Positions 44,316 through 51,952 of a DNA stretch of 64,000 nt are shown one piece after another; position 1 is the first letter of the stretch; each line of letters begins with the position of its first letter. The notes beneath the pieces were generated by a model that saw only the letters and a list, made by a program, of their open reading frames with translations, did no database searches and was not told where the DNA came from. Made by a program: the position numbers and the translations under genes. Location of the stretch: assembly GCF_046557615.1 (NCBI RefSeq), contig NZ_JBKIII010000002.1, positions 620,001 to 684,000 on the forward strand, in the 5' to 3' direction. Source of the DNA: Haloferax sp046557615 (GTDB lineage: Archaea; Halobacteriota; Halobacteria; Halobacteriales; Haloferacaceae).

Positions 44316-45044
44316 ATGGCGAAACAGCCCCATCTCCTCGTTGAAGAAGGCGACGTAAACGACATTGCGCTCATCCCCGGCGACCCGGGTCGTGTGGACC
44401 GCATCGCCAAGCAGTGTGAGAACGTCGAAGAAGTCGCAGAAAACCGCGAGTACAAAATCGTCAACGCGGAGTACGAGGGCGTCCCACTCACTATCTCTTC
44501 GACAGGTATCGGCTGTCCGTCGGCCGCTATCGCGCTCGAAGAACTCGCTCGGGTCGGCGTCGAGACGTTCATTCGCGTCGGCACCATCGGCGCACTCCAA
44601 GCGGACATCGAAATCGGCGACATGATTGTCGCAACCGGCGCGGCCAAAGAGGAAGGAACCTCGAAGCGCTACGAGTCCGAAGTCTATCCTGCTGTCCCGG
44701 ACTACAACGTCCTCACCTCGCTCGTTGACGCGGCGGAAGCCAACGACGAAGACGTACACGTCGGCCCTATCGTCTCCGACGACGCGTTCTACAACGAGTC
44801 CGACGAGTACGTCAAAGACTGGAACGACGCCGGACTGCTCGCTATCGAGATGGAGGCTGCGACGGTGTTCTCGCTCGCTCGCCGCAAGGGCCTCCGCGCC
44901 GGTGCCATCTGCACCGTCGATGGCAACCTCGTCGCTGGCACGCAGAAGGGTGCTGACTCCGACGAAGAACTCCCAGAGAAGGCGAAGAACAACGTCGAGC
45001 GCGCCATCAAAATCTCGCTCGACGCCGTCGCCGACCTGAACTAA
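44316..45044 (+). CDS. udp: Nucleoside (uridine-type) phosphorylase
   Basis: A 242-residue NP-I family protein (MAKQPHLLVEEGDVNDIALI). The signature segments are IPGDPGRVDRIAKQCEN (phosphate-binding), TGIGCPSAAIALEELARVGV and FIRVGTIGALQADIEIGDMI, then the base/ribose pocket GLLAIEMEAATVFSLARRKG. It reversibly cleaves nucleosides to base and (deoxy)ribose 1-phosphate. Uridine or guanosine specificity cannot be settled. Product sugar phosphate could feed the PfkB kinase or deoC. Confidence 0.9.
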   Translation: MAKQPHLLVEEGDVNDIALIPGDPGRVDRIAKQCENVEEVAENREYKIVNAEYEGVPLTISSTGIGCPSAAIALEELARVGVETFIRVGTIGALQADIEIGDMIVATGAAKEEGTSKRYESEVYPAVPDYNVLTSLVDAAEANDEDVHVGPIVSDDAFYNESDEYVKDWNDAGLLAIEMEAATVFSLARRKGLRAGAICTVDGNLVAGTQKGADSDEELPEKAKNNVERAIKISLDAVADLN

Positions 45045-45051
45045 CTCCGCG

Positions 45052-46512
45052 ATGCGTCTGCGCCGCATTCCCGTGAAACTCATCGCTCGCGCGAAATCGC
45101 TTCGCACCCGAATTCGACGGGCAGAGCGACGGGAACTGTCGGCGTTTCGACGCTGGATAGAGAACACGAACAACCTCCTTCACCTGACGAGTCTGCTCGT
45201 CATTCCGCTCCTCATCGGGGTGGTGACGTTCGTCTCGAACGCGATTACCGAACTGTCGTTCCTGTTGTTTCCACCGCTCGCGGCGGGGACGTACACGCTC
45301 TTTGCCGACCCAGAAGGTCGCTATGCATCGCCGGTTCGGTTCGTCGTCGCACTCACCGTCGGCGCACTGTGTGGACTCGTCGCCTTCGCGTTCACCCAGT
45401 GGGCCTACGCGCCCACGGAGACGGTCATTGTCCATCCCACATCTGCCGCACTCGCAATTCTCCTCGCCGGAGCGGCGACCTGGGCACTGGACGTGGAAGC
45501 GCCCTCGGCGTTTTCGACCGCACTGCTGACGCTGGTGACGGGTGATGTCGAACCCGTCGAGTACGTGGTGAGTATCTTCTTCGCCAGCGTTGTCATCGCC
45601 CTGTTCTTCTGGGTGTGGCGCGACGAGTTCTACGAACGACGGGCAGAGTACCTCTACGAGACCGTCCGCGGTGACGACCACGTACTCGTGCCGATGCGGG
45701 GCGATACCTCCCGCCGGACTGCCTTCTTTGCGGCCCGGCTCGCGGCCGCCCACACGGCTGGAAAAGTCGTCCTCCTCGACGTACTCGAGCCACGCGAGAC
45801 TGAAGGCGCACGACCAATCGACCCCAGCGAAGAAGTGCATAGACTTCCGGACGAACCTGCGACCGAAAGCACCGGAAACCCAACTGCCGACGCCGCGGTT
45901 GAACGCTTGAACACGGTGGCACATCAGATTCGAACGCGAATCGGCGTCCCGGTCGAAGTCGTCGTCGCTCGCGGCGAACCACTGCCGACGACACTCGAGA
46001 CCGCGAAAGGGACCAACTGCGACCTCGTGGCGTGTCCGTACGAAGAGGATAGAGGGTTTCTCTCTGACTATATTCGCGGCCTCTTCGGTGGCGAGTACGA
46101 CACGGTCGCATTTCGGTCGGTCGAGGACCGTGAAAAGTGGCGACGGGTACTCGTCCTCGTCGCCCGCCCCGGCGACACTGCACACGCGATGGTCGATTTT
46201 GGGACGCGCTTGGCCGGAAAGACCGGGAGTGTGAGCGTCACGACGTGCATCGCCTCAGAAGTCGAACGCCGGAGTGCCGAGACGAAACTCGCAAACCTCG
46301 TCGAGACTGCCGATGGCAACATCGAAACCCGAGTCGCACGCGCACCCGTGACGAACTTCCTCTCTGCGAACGCACAAACGTACGACCTCGTCGTACTCGG
46401 GTCTAGTGGCGAACGGTCGGCGGCCTCGCGATTCATCTCGCCGCCGACGTTCGAGCGAATCAAAGAAATCGACTGCGACGTGGCCGTCTTCGACCGCGGC
46501 CACTCGAACTAG
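45052..46512 (+). CDS. HPP-family membrane domain fused to UspA-type domains
   Basis: A 486-residue protein. Residues about 40-180 hold several helices with the HPP-family segment ELSFLLFPPLAAGTYTLFAD and PTSAALAILLAGAATWALDV. From about residue 200 the cytoplasmic part has two universal-stress-protein-like units: VLVPMRGDTSRRTAFFAARL, VVLLDVLEP, then LVLVARPGDTAHAMVDFGTR and VVLGSSGERSAASRF, with the C-terminal G-x9-G-like nucleotide loop. HPP proteins are linked to nitrite or anion transport; the Usp part likely senses a nucleotide. Seven bases follow the phosphorylase stop. Confidence 0.78.
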   Translation: MRLRRIPVKLIARAKSLRTRIRRAERRELSAFRRWIENTNNLLHLTSLLVIPLLIGVVTFVSNAITELSFLLFPPLAAGTYTLFADPEGRYASPVRFVVALTVGALCGLVAFAFTQWAYAPTETVIVHPTSAALAILLAGAATWALDVEAPSAFSTALLTLVTGDVEPVEYVVSIFFASVVIALFFWVWRDEFYERRAEYLYETVRGDDHVLVPMRGDTSRRTAFFAARLAAAHTAGKVVLLDVLEPRETEGARPIDPSEEVHRLPDEPATESTGNPTADAAVERLNTVAHQIRTRIGVPVEVVVARGEPLPTTLETAKGTNCDLVACPYEEDRGFLSDYIRGLFGGEYDTVAFRSVEDREKWRRVLVLVARPGDTAHAMVDFGTRLAGKTGSVSVTTCIASEVERRSAETKLANLVETADGNIETRVARAPVTNFLSANAQTYDLVVLGSSGERSAASRFISPPTFERIKEIDCDVAVFDRGHSN

Positions 46513-46523
46513 GCGGTCGTCGC

Positions 46524-47741
46524 TCAGTCGTCGAGCGTGCTGTCGTCGAACTGTTCGTCTGGGTCCACACCGGCCTGTTCCATCACTTTCTCTGGTTCCT
46601 CGTCGAGGAGTTTCGCTTCGAGTCCTTCGAGGCCGCTGCCGCCGATAGCAGATTCGGCGAGGAAGTGGCCGCCGAGCGCGGCAGGACTGATGACTGTGTT
46701 CGCACCGGCGCGCCGGAGTTTGTTCTCGTTTTCGCGGTGCGTCGCGGCGGCGACGATGTGGATGTCCGGGTTGAGTTGGCGTGCGGTCAGGATGGCGAGC
46801 GCGTCTTCGGCATCGTTGTTCGTGGCCACGATGACGGCACGAGCGGTCTGAACGCGAGCGCGTTCGAGTGAGTCTTCGCCGCTCGGGTCTGCCGTCAGCA
46901 CATCGTAGCCGCGTTCGGTGAGTCGCTGGGCGCGTGCCGTCTCGGGTGTGATGATGAGTACATCTGCCCGGTCTTCGAGTTCTTCGAGAATCGGTTCGGT
47001 CAGTTCTCCGTGTCCGAGGATGAGAACGTGGTTTTCGAGGATGTCGAGTTGTGTGTCAGTCATTCGTCCGAGTGCTTTGGAGAGTCGTGCTTCGATAGCG
47101 GGTGTGAGAAGGACACCGAGGGCGACCGCGAAACTTGCAACGGTGACCAGAAGCGCCGAGAGACCGAATAGCTTGGCAATCGCCGTATCAGGAGTGATGT
47201 CGCCGTAGCCGACGGTACTGCCAGTGACGAGCGCGAAATAGAGCGCGTCGAATGGTGTTTCGATGCCGTTGAACTGCTCTCTGAGGGCGTAGGACCCTGC
47301 CGTCGCGTACGACAGCGACCCAACGATGGCGAGCAGTGCAGACAGTTGCGTCACTGTGAGGTCGATAGCCCGGTCGAAGACGCCGCGGTTGAGGACGAGA
47401 AGGGCGAGTCCAATGACCGAAAGACCGACGAGCAGCACCGCACCCACAGAGCCTTGAATCAATCCCTGTAACGCCGAGACAGGAAGTAAGACGAGTGCGA
47501 GATACCAGGCCGACCGAAGTCGGCGCCGAAGGCCGAAGCTATTTGCGAGCAACAGAAAGCCGGTCAGCGTCCCGGTGAACCCGGCGAGCAGGCGAACCGA
47601 TTCGGGGATGTACGCCCCGAGTACGCCTCCGGACACGGGGACGCTGATGTTCACCAGTCCGATACCCGTCGAGAAGACCGCGGCGAGAAAGACGACGCCG
47701 ATGGTCATCCGCGCACCGAACCAGTCACGTACCGACACCAT
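46524..47741 (-). CDS. TrkA-N/RCK-domain potassium channel
   Basis: A 405-residue protein. Hydrophobic helices fill the first 170 residues, with the pore filter TVGYGD at 176-181 and a second helix after it. The RCK Rossmann domain begins around residue 233 (ENHVLILGHGELTEPILEEL), the NAD/nucleotide-binding GxGxxx loop. A TrkA-C-like segment (GANTVISPAALGGHFLAESA) is near the C-terminus. It likely controls K+ flux, important in a salt-in halophile. It is convergent with the HPP-UspA gene and divergent from the next gene. Confidence 0.88.
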   Translation of the reverse strand: MVSVRDWFGARMTIGVVFLAAVFSTGIGLVNISVPVSGGVLGAYIPESVRLLAGFTGTLTGFLLLANSFGLRRRLRSAWYLALVLLPVSALQGLIQGSVGAVLLVGLSVIGLALLVLNRGVFDRAIDLTVTQLSALLAIVGSLSYATAGSYALREQFNGIETPFDALYFALVTGSTVGYGDITPDTAIAKLFGLSALLVTVASFAVALGVLLTPAIEARLSKALGRMTDTQLDILENHVLILGHGELTEPILEELEDRADVLIITPETARAQRLTERGYDVLTADPSGEDSLERARVQTARAVIVATNNDAEDALAILTARQLNPDIHIVAAATHRENENKLRRAGANTVISPAALGGHFLAESAIGGSGLEGLEAKLLDEEPEKVMEQAGVDPDEQFDDSTLDD

Positions 47742-47856
47742 ATCACCAAGTCCACGTAGTCACACGAAAAAAGTGGATTGGTCTGGGCTCGTAAGCATGA
47801 CAGTTGTTCGCACACCCCCCGGTACACATTTAGTCGGCCAGCGAGTGAACCCGGCT

Positions 47857-49062
47857 ATGGCTTCACTTCCCGTCGAAGTCGTCTATGGTCTCTACTTCGG
47901 CGTCTTAACCGGGTTGGTGCCCGCGCTCGTCGCGTGGTCACTCGGGTTCGGGTTTCGCTATATCACGGGAATCACCGTTCCCGGTCTCGCGGTCGTCGTC
48001 CTCAGCGTCGCCATCGCGGGCGCGAGCGGCGGGCTCATGGCGCTGGCTGACCCGAGTCTCACCCAGTCCGAGAACCAAGTTCGACTCACCGTTGCACTCC
48101 TCGTCGTCCTGATGGTATCGCTGTATGCGCACAATCGAGGCGATACCTTTGCGACCGAAATCCCACGGAAGGTCTCGCTTCGAAAACTCACCGAGCGAAC
48201 CCTCTCAACCGACGTGGTCGAACTCGTCGGCGGACGCGGACAGGTCAGCGTTACCGTCACGGGCGACGTTGGCGACGTAGAGGGATACCCACCGATTTCG
48301 CCTGATTTGCGGGCGAAGATTCGTGACGGAGAGTGGACGTTCCCCGCAGATATCCCGATTCCAGAGTTAGAGACACGATTTGCCGACCGATTGCAGAGTG
48401 AGTTCCACCTCGCGGCCGTCGAAGTCCATATCAACGAAGAAGCGAAAGCGGCTGTCTCTGTTGCGCCACCGAACGGTGGCGTCTCGCGCCGTCTGAAGTC
48501 CGGAACACGCGCAGTCGCCATCTCGACACTCGTTCCGACCGGTCTCGCACAGGGCGACGAAGTGACCGTCGTGACCGACGACAGTAAAATCGAAGCGACC
48601 GTTGCTGGAATCACTGCCTCGGCCGAATCGACGGACACTGAGGTAGACGAGGAAGACGACAGACCGGTCATCACACCGCGTGCGCCGACGGCCGAAGGTG
48701 GAGACGGAACCGTCACGCTCGCGGTAGACCGGGGTGCAGTCGAGTCACTCCTCGGAAGCGACGTTCGACGCCTCGAAGTCCGCTCGCGCGGGGTCAGACG
48801 TGAGTTCGAACTGCTCTCGGTCCTTCGTCGCGCAGGAAAGCGATTTGCGCGCGTGACACCTGCCGCGGATGGCGCACTCGACGACGTGACGCTCGGTGGA
48901 TCAGACGTTCGAGAGACCTACGGTGTGGCGATTCTCGCCGTCAGACACGAAGGGAGTTGGAAAGTCGCTCCCCGTGGTGACCATCGCGTTCGCGCGGGAG
49001 ACACCGTGTTCGCCGTCGGGTCGAGAAGTGATTTGGACCGGTTTACGGAGGTGGTCGCGTGA
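47857..49062 (+). CDS. Membrane protein with C-terminal RCK_C/TrkA-C-like domains, copy A
   Basis: A 401-residue protein from ATG 47857 (MASLPVEVVYGLYFGVLTGL). Three N-terminal helices (about 1-90) are followed by a cytoplasmic region with two TrkA-C/RCK_C-like beta-alpha units (RAVAISTLVPTGLAQGDEVT, and HRVRAGDTVFAVGSRSDLDR at the end). No Rossmann domain is evident. Companion of the next gene and of the divergent potassium channel. Possibly part of a cation-transport or regulatory complex. The stop overlaps a GTG start (GTGA). Confidence 0.7.
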   Translation: MASLPVEVVYGLYFGVLTGLVPALVAWSLGFGFRYITGITVPGLAVVVLSVAIAGASGGLMALADPSLTQSENQVRLTVALLVVLMVSLYAHNRGDTFATEIPRKVSLRKLTERTLSTDVVELVGGRGQVSVTVTGDVGDVEGYPPISPDLRAKIRDGEWTFPADIPIPELETRFADRLQSEFHLAAVEVHINEEAKAAVSVAPPNGGVSRRLKSGTRAVAISTLVPTGLAQGDEVTVVTDDSKIEATVAGITASAESTDTEVDEEDDRPVITPRAPTAEGGDGTVTLAVDRGAVESLLGSDVRRLEVRSRGVRREFELLSVLRRAGKRFARVTPAADGALDDVTLGGSDVRETYGVAILAVRHEGSWKVAPRGDHRVRAGDTVFAVGSRSDLDRFTEVVA

Positions 49063-49123
49063 GCCATCGTGGATGGCGAACGCGACTACGCCAGACGAAC
49101 GGTCTGGAGGTGGTCGCGTGAGC
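49047..49123 (+). repeat. Direct repeat duplicating a stop/start junction
   Basis: An 18-bp direct repeat, GGAGGTGGTCGCGTGAGC, at 49047-49064 and 49106-49123, offset 59 bases. Each copy holds a Shine-Dalgarno-like GGAGGTG followed by a GTGA. The first is the end of gene A with an overlapping GTG; the second is the start of gene B at GTG 49118. Translation from the first GTG gives a 20-codon peptide (VSHRGWRTRLRQTNGLEVVA) ending on the TGA that overlaps the second GTG. It looks like a tandem duplication. Confidence 0.7.
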
Positions 49124-50530
49124 GACCCAGTTACACTGTCAGTCCTGCTGTCGCAGGTATCGGTCTCGCAGGTACAAGTGTCGGTCCCGCAAGTAGACGA
49201 CTCGCTCGTTCGTCTCTTCTTGCGCTTCATCGGTCTTCTCGTCGGTGGGTTTCTCACGTCCGCGCTCGCGGCGCTCGGCTATCGTTGGTTCACCAAAGAG
49301 GTGATTCCACAGGCGCTCGCCGTGCTGTTTGGCTCTGCAATCGTCGCCCTCTATCTCAACACCGTCGGCCTCTTCGCTGACGTCCTCGGCGAGGCGGCCA
49401 GTCCGGTGTTCGAACCCGAGGCAGTGCTGTTCAACGCGGGCGTCCTCATCGGTGCGGCGCTCATCTCACCGGTCGGTCGCCTCGTCGGTGACCGAATTGC
49501 GACGGACGTGTTCGCAGTCGCTGGCGCGAAAGAACTCGACGCCGAAGTGAGCCGTCTCGTTCGAACCGTCGGGCGCGTGACGTCGTTGACGCTCCCAGAC
49601 GAAATCGAAGATATCGAAGCGTACGACCCGGTCTCGGAGTCGGTCAAAGCGCAACTCGCGGGAAAGACGCTCCTGTTCCCACGTCGCTTGACACAGGATG
49701 ACCTCCGTGACCGACTCGCCGCGAGACTGAAAGAAGACCACGGCGTCGGCCACGTAGACGTGGAGTTCGACGACGATGACCGTGTGTCGTATCTCGCACT
49801 CGGGAGTCGAGTCGCCGGAATTGGCGTGACACTCGCACCCGGAACCGTCGCAGTTCCGATTCACGGTGACCCCGGACCCGGTGCCACCGCGGGTGACCCG
49901 GTGCAAGTGTGGTCGATACCGAAGACCACCACCTCGACAGACGGTGGCGAATCGGAAGTACAGCAGTCGGTGGCGTCGAACGGAAACACCGAAACGACGG
50001 GACAAGACGAAGAGACGACCGAAAAACCACCAACACCCCAGTCGCCGAAGCGGGTTGCCTTTGGTGAACTTCGAGGCATCGCCAACGACACCGCCACAAT
50101 CGCACTCGATGCCGACGATGCAGCGGCACTCTCGGCAGACGAGACGTATCGACTGGTCACGCTCCCGTCGGAACCACACATCGACCGTGAGTTTGCATCG
50201 CTCCTCCGAAACGCCGACGAGACGATGGGCGTCATCACGGTTGCCGAGGGCGCAGAACTCGATGGTCGACCCGTCTCGGACGTTGGCGCAACCGTGGTTG
50301 CGATTCGTGCCGCGCACAACCCGGTCGATGCGATTCCGAGTCACGCTCGCCAACTCGATGCCGGTGACGTTCTCTACGTCGTCGCTCGCCCAGAAGTACT
50401 CAGAAAAGTCGAACAACGGGCGACGATGGCTGAGACTGACGGTGGTGACGAATCTGGTGGCGATGGCGACGGCCTTGAGTGGACCGCGCTCTCCGAAGAC
50501 GAACTCGATGCGGGGGCGCAATCCTCATGA
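49118..50530 (+). CDS. Membrane protein with RCK_C-like domains, copy B
   Basis: A 470-residue protein from GTG 49118 (VSDPVTLSVLLSQVSVSQVQ). Four N-terminal hydrophobic segments (for example FIGLLVGGFLTSALAALGYR) precede a cytoplasmic part with RCK_C-like units: GSRVAGIGVTLAPGTVAVPI, and AGDVLYVVARPEVLRKVEQ. A Gly/Glu/Thr-rich linker lies between (about 275-310). It has the same layout as copy A and follows it directly. Probably partners in one cation-related membrane system; the transported ion is inferred. Confidence 0.7.
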   Translation: MSDPVTLSVLLSQVSVSQVQVSVPQVDDSLVRLFLRFIGLLVGGFLTSALAALGYRWFTKEVIPQALAVLFGSAIVALYLNTVGLFADVLGEAASPVFEPEAVLFNAGVLIGAALISPVGRLVGDRIATDVFAVAGAKELDAEVSRLVRTVGRVTSLTLPDEIEDIEAYDPVSESVKAQLAGKTLLFPRRLTQDDLRDRLAARLKEDHGVGHVDVEFDDDDRVSYLALGSRVAGIGVTLAPGTVAVPIHGDPGPGATAGDPVQVWSIPKTTTSTDGGESEVQQSVASNGNTETTGQDEETTEKPPTPQSPKRVAFGELRGIANDTATIALDADDAAALSADETYRLVTLPSEPHIDREFASLLRNADETMGVITVAEGAELDGRPVSDVGATVVAIRAAHNPVDAIPSHARQLDAGDVLYVVARPEVLRKVEQRATMAETDGGDESGGDGDGLEWTALSEDELDAGAQSS

Positions 50531-50552
50531 CCACAGAACGAGGAGAGTGTCC

Positions 50553-50816
50553 ATGGAGTGGAAATTGTTCGCAGACCTCGCGGAAGTCGCCGAGGCGCGA
50601 ACGGTGTCGGTAGAGGTGCAGACGAACGCCACCGTTGGCGAGGCGCTCGATGCGCTGTTTCAGGCGCACCCGGCGCTCGAGTCACGAGTCATCGCCGACG
50701 ACGGCGGCCTGCACGACCACATCAACGTGCTTCGAAACGGCGAACCCGCAGAGCTTGGGATGCCCGCAGAGACGGGCGACGAACTCGCACTGTTCCCGCC
50801 AGTGAGCGGCGGCTAA
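50553..50816 (+). CDS. samp1: Small archaeal modifier protein 1 (ubiquitin-like, MoaD-type)
   Basis: An 87-residue beta-grasp protein from ATG 50553 (MEWKLFADLAEVAEARTVSV) ending in LALFPPVSGG. The terminal diglycine is the site of activation by an E1-like enzyme and of isopeptide linkage to target lysines. MoaD-type proteins also carry sulfur for molybdopterin synthesis. The sequence closely matches my recollection of Haloferax volcanii SAMP1, including the HINVLRNGE strand. It lies 22 bases after the second RCK_C-like gene, so it is probably co-transcribed with it. Confidence 0.92.
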   Translation: MEWKLFADLAEVAEARTVSVEVQTNATVGEALDALFQAHPALESRVIADDGGLHDHINVLRNGEPAELGMPAETGDELALFPPVSGG

Positions 50817-50899
50817 GTCGAAAGCGTTGGAGATGGATTCTCACGTACTTCCAAGACGAGTAGCGATGCTCGACCAGTAAAACGTAGAAAAGAGAGACG

Positions 50900-51745
50900 T
50901 TATTCGGATGGCCGCGGGCGAGCGGTGAACAGCGTCTGGACGACCGAGAATGGGTCGTAGACGGACTGGTGGCACTGACAGTAGACGTCGTTTTCTGCAC
51001 CGAACTTCGCGGCGTCGGCGGCCTGTTTGTAGCCGGGGACACAGCAGAAGTGGGTACACTTGTTGAGCCACGCGATGACGCCCTGGTCGGTCGAAGCGGC
51101 CAGCCATTCGTTGTCCTTGGCGGCTTCTTCGATTCGACTCGACCGAATCACCTGAATCGGAATCGTGTCTTCGGAGTCCTGCGAGCGCCACGTACCGGTT
51201 GCGGGCATCCCGATGCCTGCGCGTCCGATACCGTTGCCCCACTCTTCGTAATCGGCGAAGTCGTTGACGTTCAGACGGTCACCCGCGCTGTAGGTTTCAG
51301 ATTGCCACTCGTAGGCACCGGAGTCCGAGATGAAGTAGTTATCAGACTCGTAGTCAGGCTGGATACCTTCGTAGGACTCGACACCACAGTACTGGAACCA
51401 CTCGGAAGAGTAGGTGACACCGGTTCCTTTGTAGTCGTCAGTACTCGCAACGGTGACTTCGATACCACCTTGATTTTCGGTCGTCACTTCGGGCCACACG
51501 CCCTTGATGAAGCCTTCCGAATCGATTTCGATTGGAATCTGCGGCATCCCGCGCGGGGCAGGCCCGCCGATGTTCTCGATGGCGTACGCTTGCGTTGCAC
51601 CGCCACCCGCACCGGGCGAGGTGGTTGCGGTGTTGATTGCGGCCGCGCCAGTCGTTCCCACGCCCGCGAGCGCCGCTCCCCCAACGACGCCTTTGACGAA
51701 CCGACGGCGACCTGAGTCGCTGGGGTACTTGTCGCTATCGCTCAT
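50900..51745 (-). CDS. Tat-exported Rieske [2Fe-2S] protein
   Basis: A 281-residue protein with twin arginine signal GRRRFVKGVVGGAALAG (about 13-29). The Rieske cluster ligands are Cys230 and His232 (CTHFCC) and Cys256 and His259 (YCQCHQS); Cys235 and Cys258 can make the stabilising disulfide of cytochrome-bc-type Rieske proteins. The N-terminal extension is acidic and probably outside the cell. No cytochrome b or c gene is nearby, so its electron partner (for example a terminal oxidase or halocyanin) is unknown. Confidence 0.9.
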   Translation of the reverse strand: MSDSDKYPSDSGRRRFVKGVVGGAALAGVGTTGAAAINTATTSPGAGGGATQAYAIENIGGPAPRGMPQIPIEIDSEGFIKGVWPEVTTENQGGIEVTVASTDDYKGTGVTYSSEWFQYCGVESYEGIQPDYESDNYFISDSGAYEWQSETYSAGDRLNVNDFADYEEWGNGIGRAGIGMPATGTWRSQDSEDTIPIQVIRSSRIEEAAKDNEWLAASTDQGVIAWLNKCTHFCCVPGYKQAADAAKFGAENDVYCQCHQSVYDPFSVVQTLFTARPRPSE

Positions 51746-51952
51746 ATTCAGAACTTCGAGTGGGCCAGTAAAAGCGTGACGAATCCCCCGTGTGGGAATG
51801 TAACAACACCGTGGTCGCTGTCGGCGTCACACACGCCGCTTCAGGGAGAATCTACCAGTCGTTTGCAAACGTTCATTTAGAATGGAAACTCGGGCAATTT
51901 TTCGACGCTACTCGTGGTCTTTTACCACTTGGTACTCGTATCTGAGTATACG

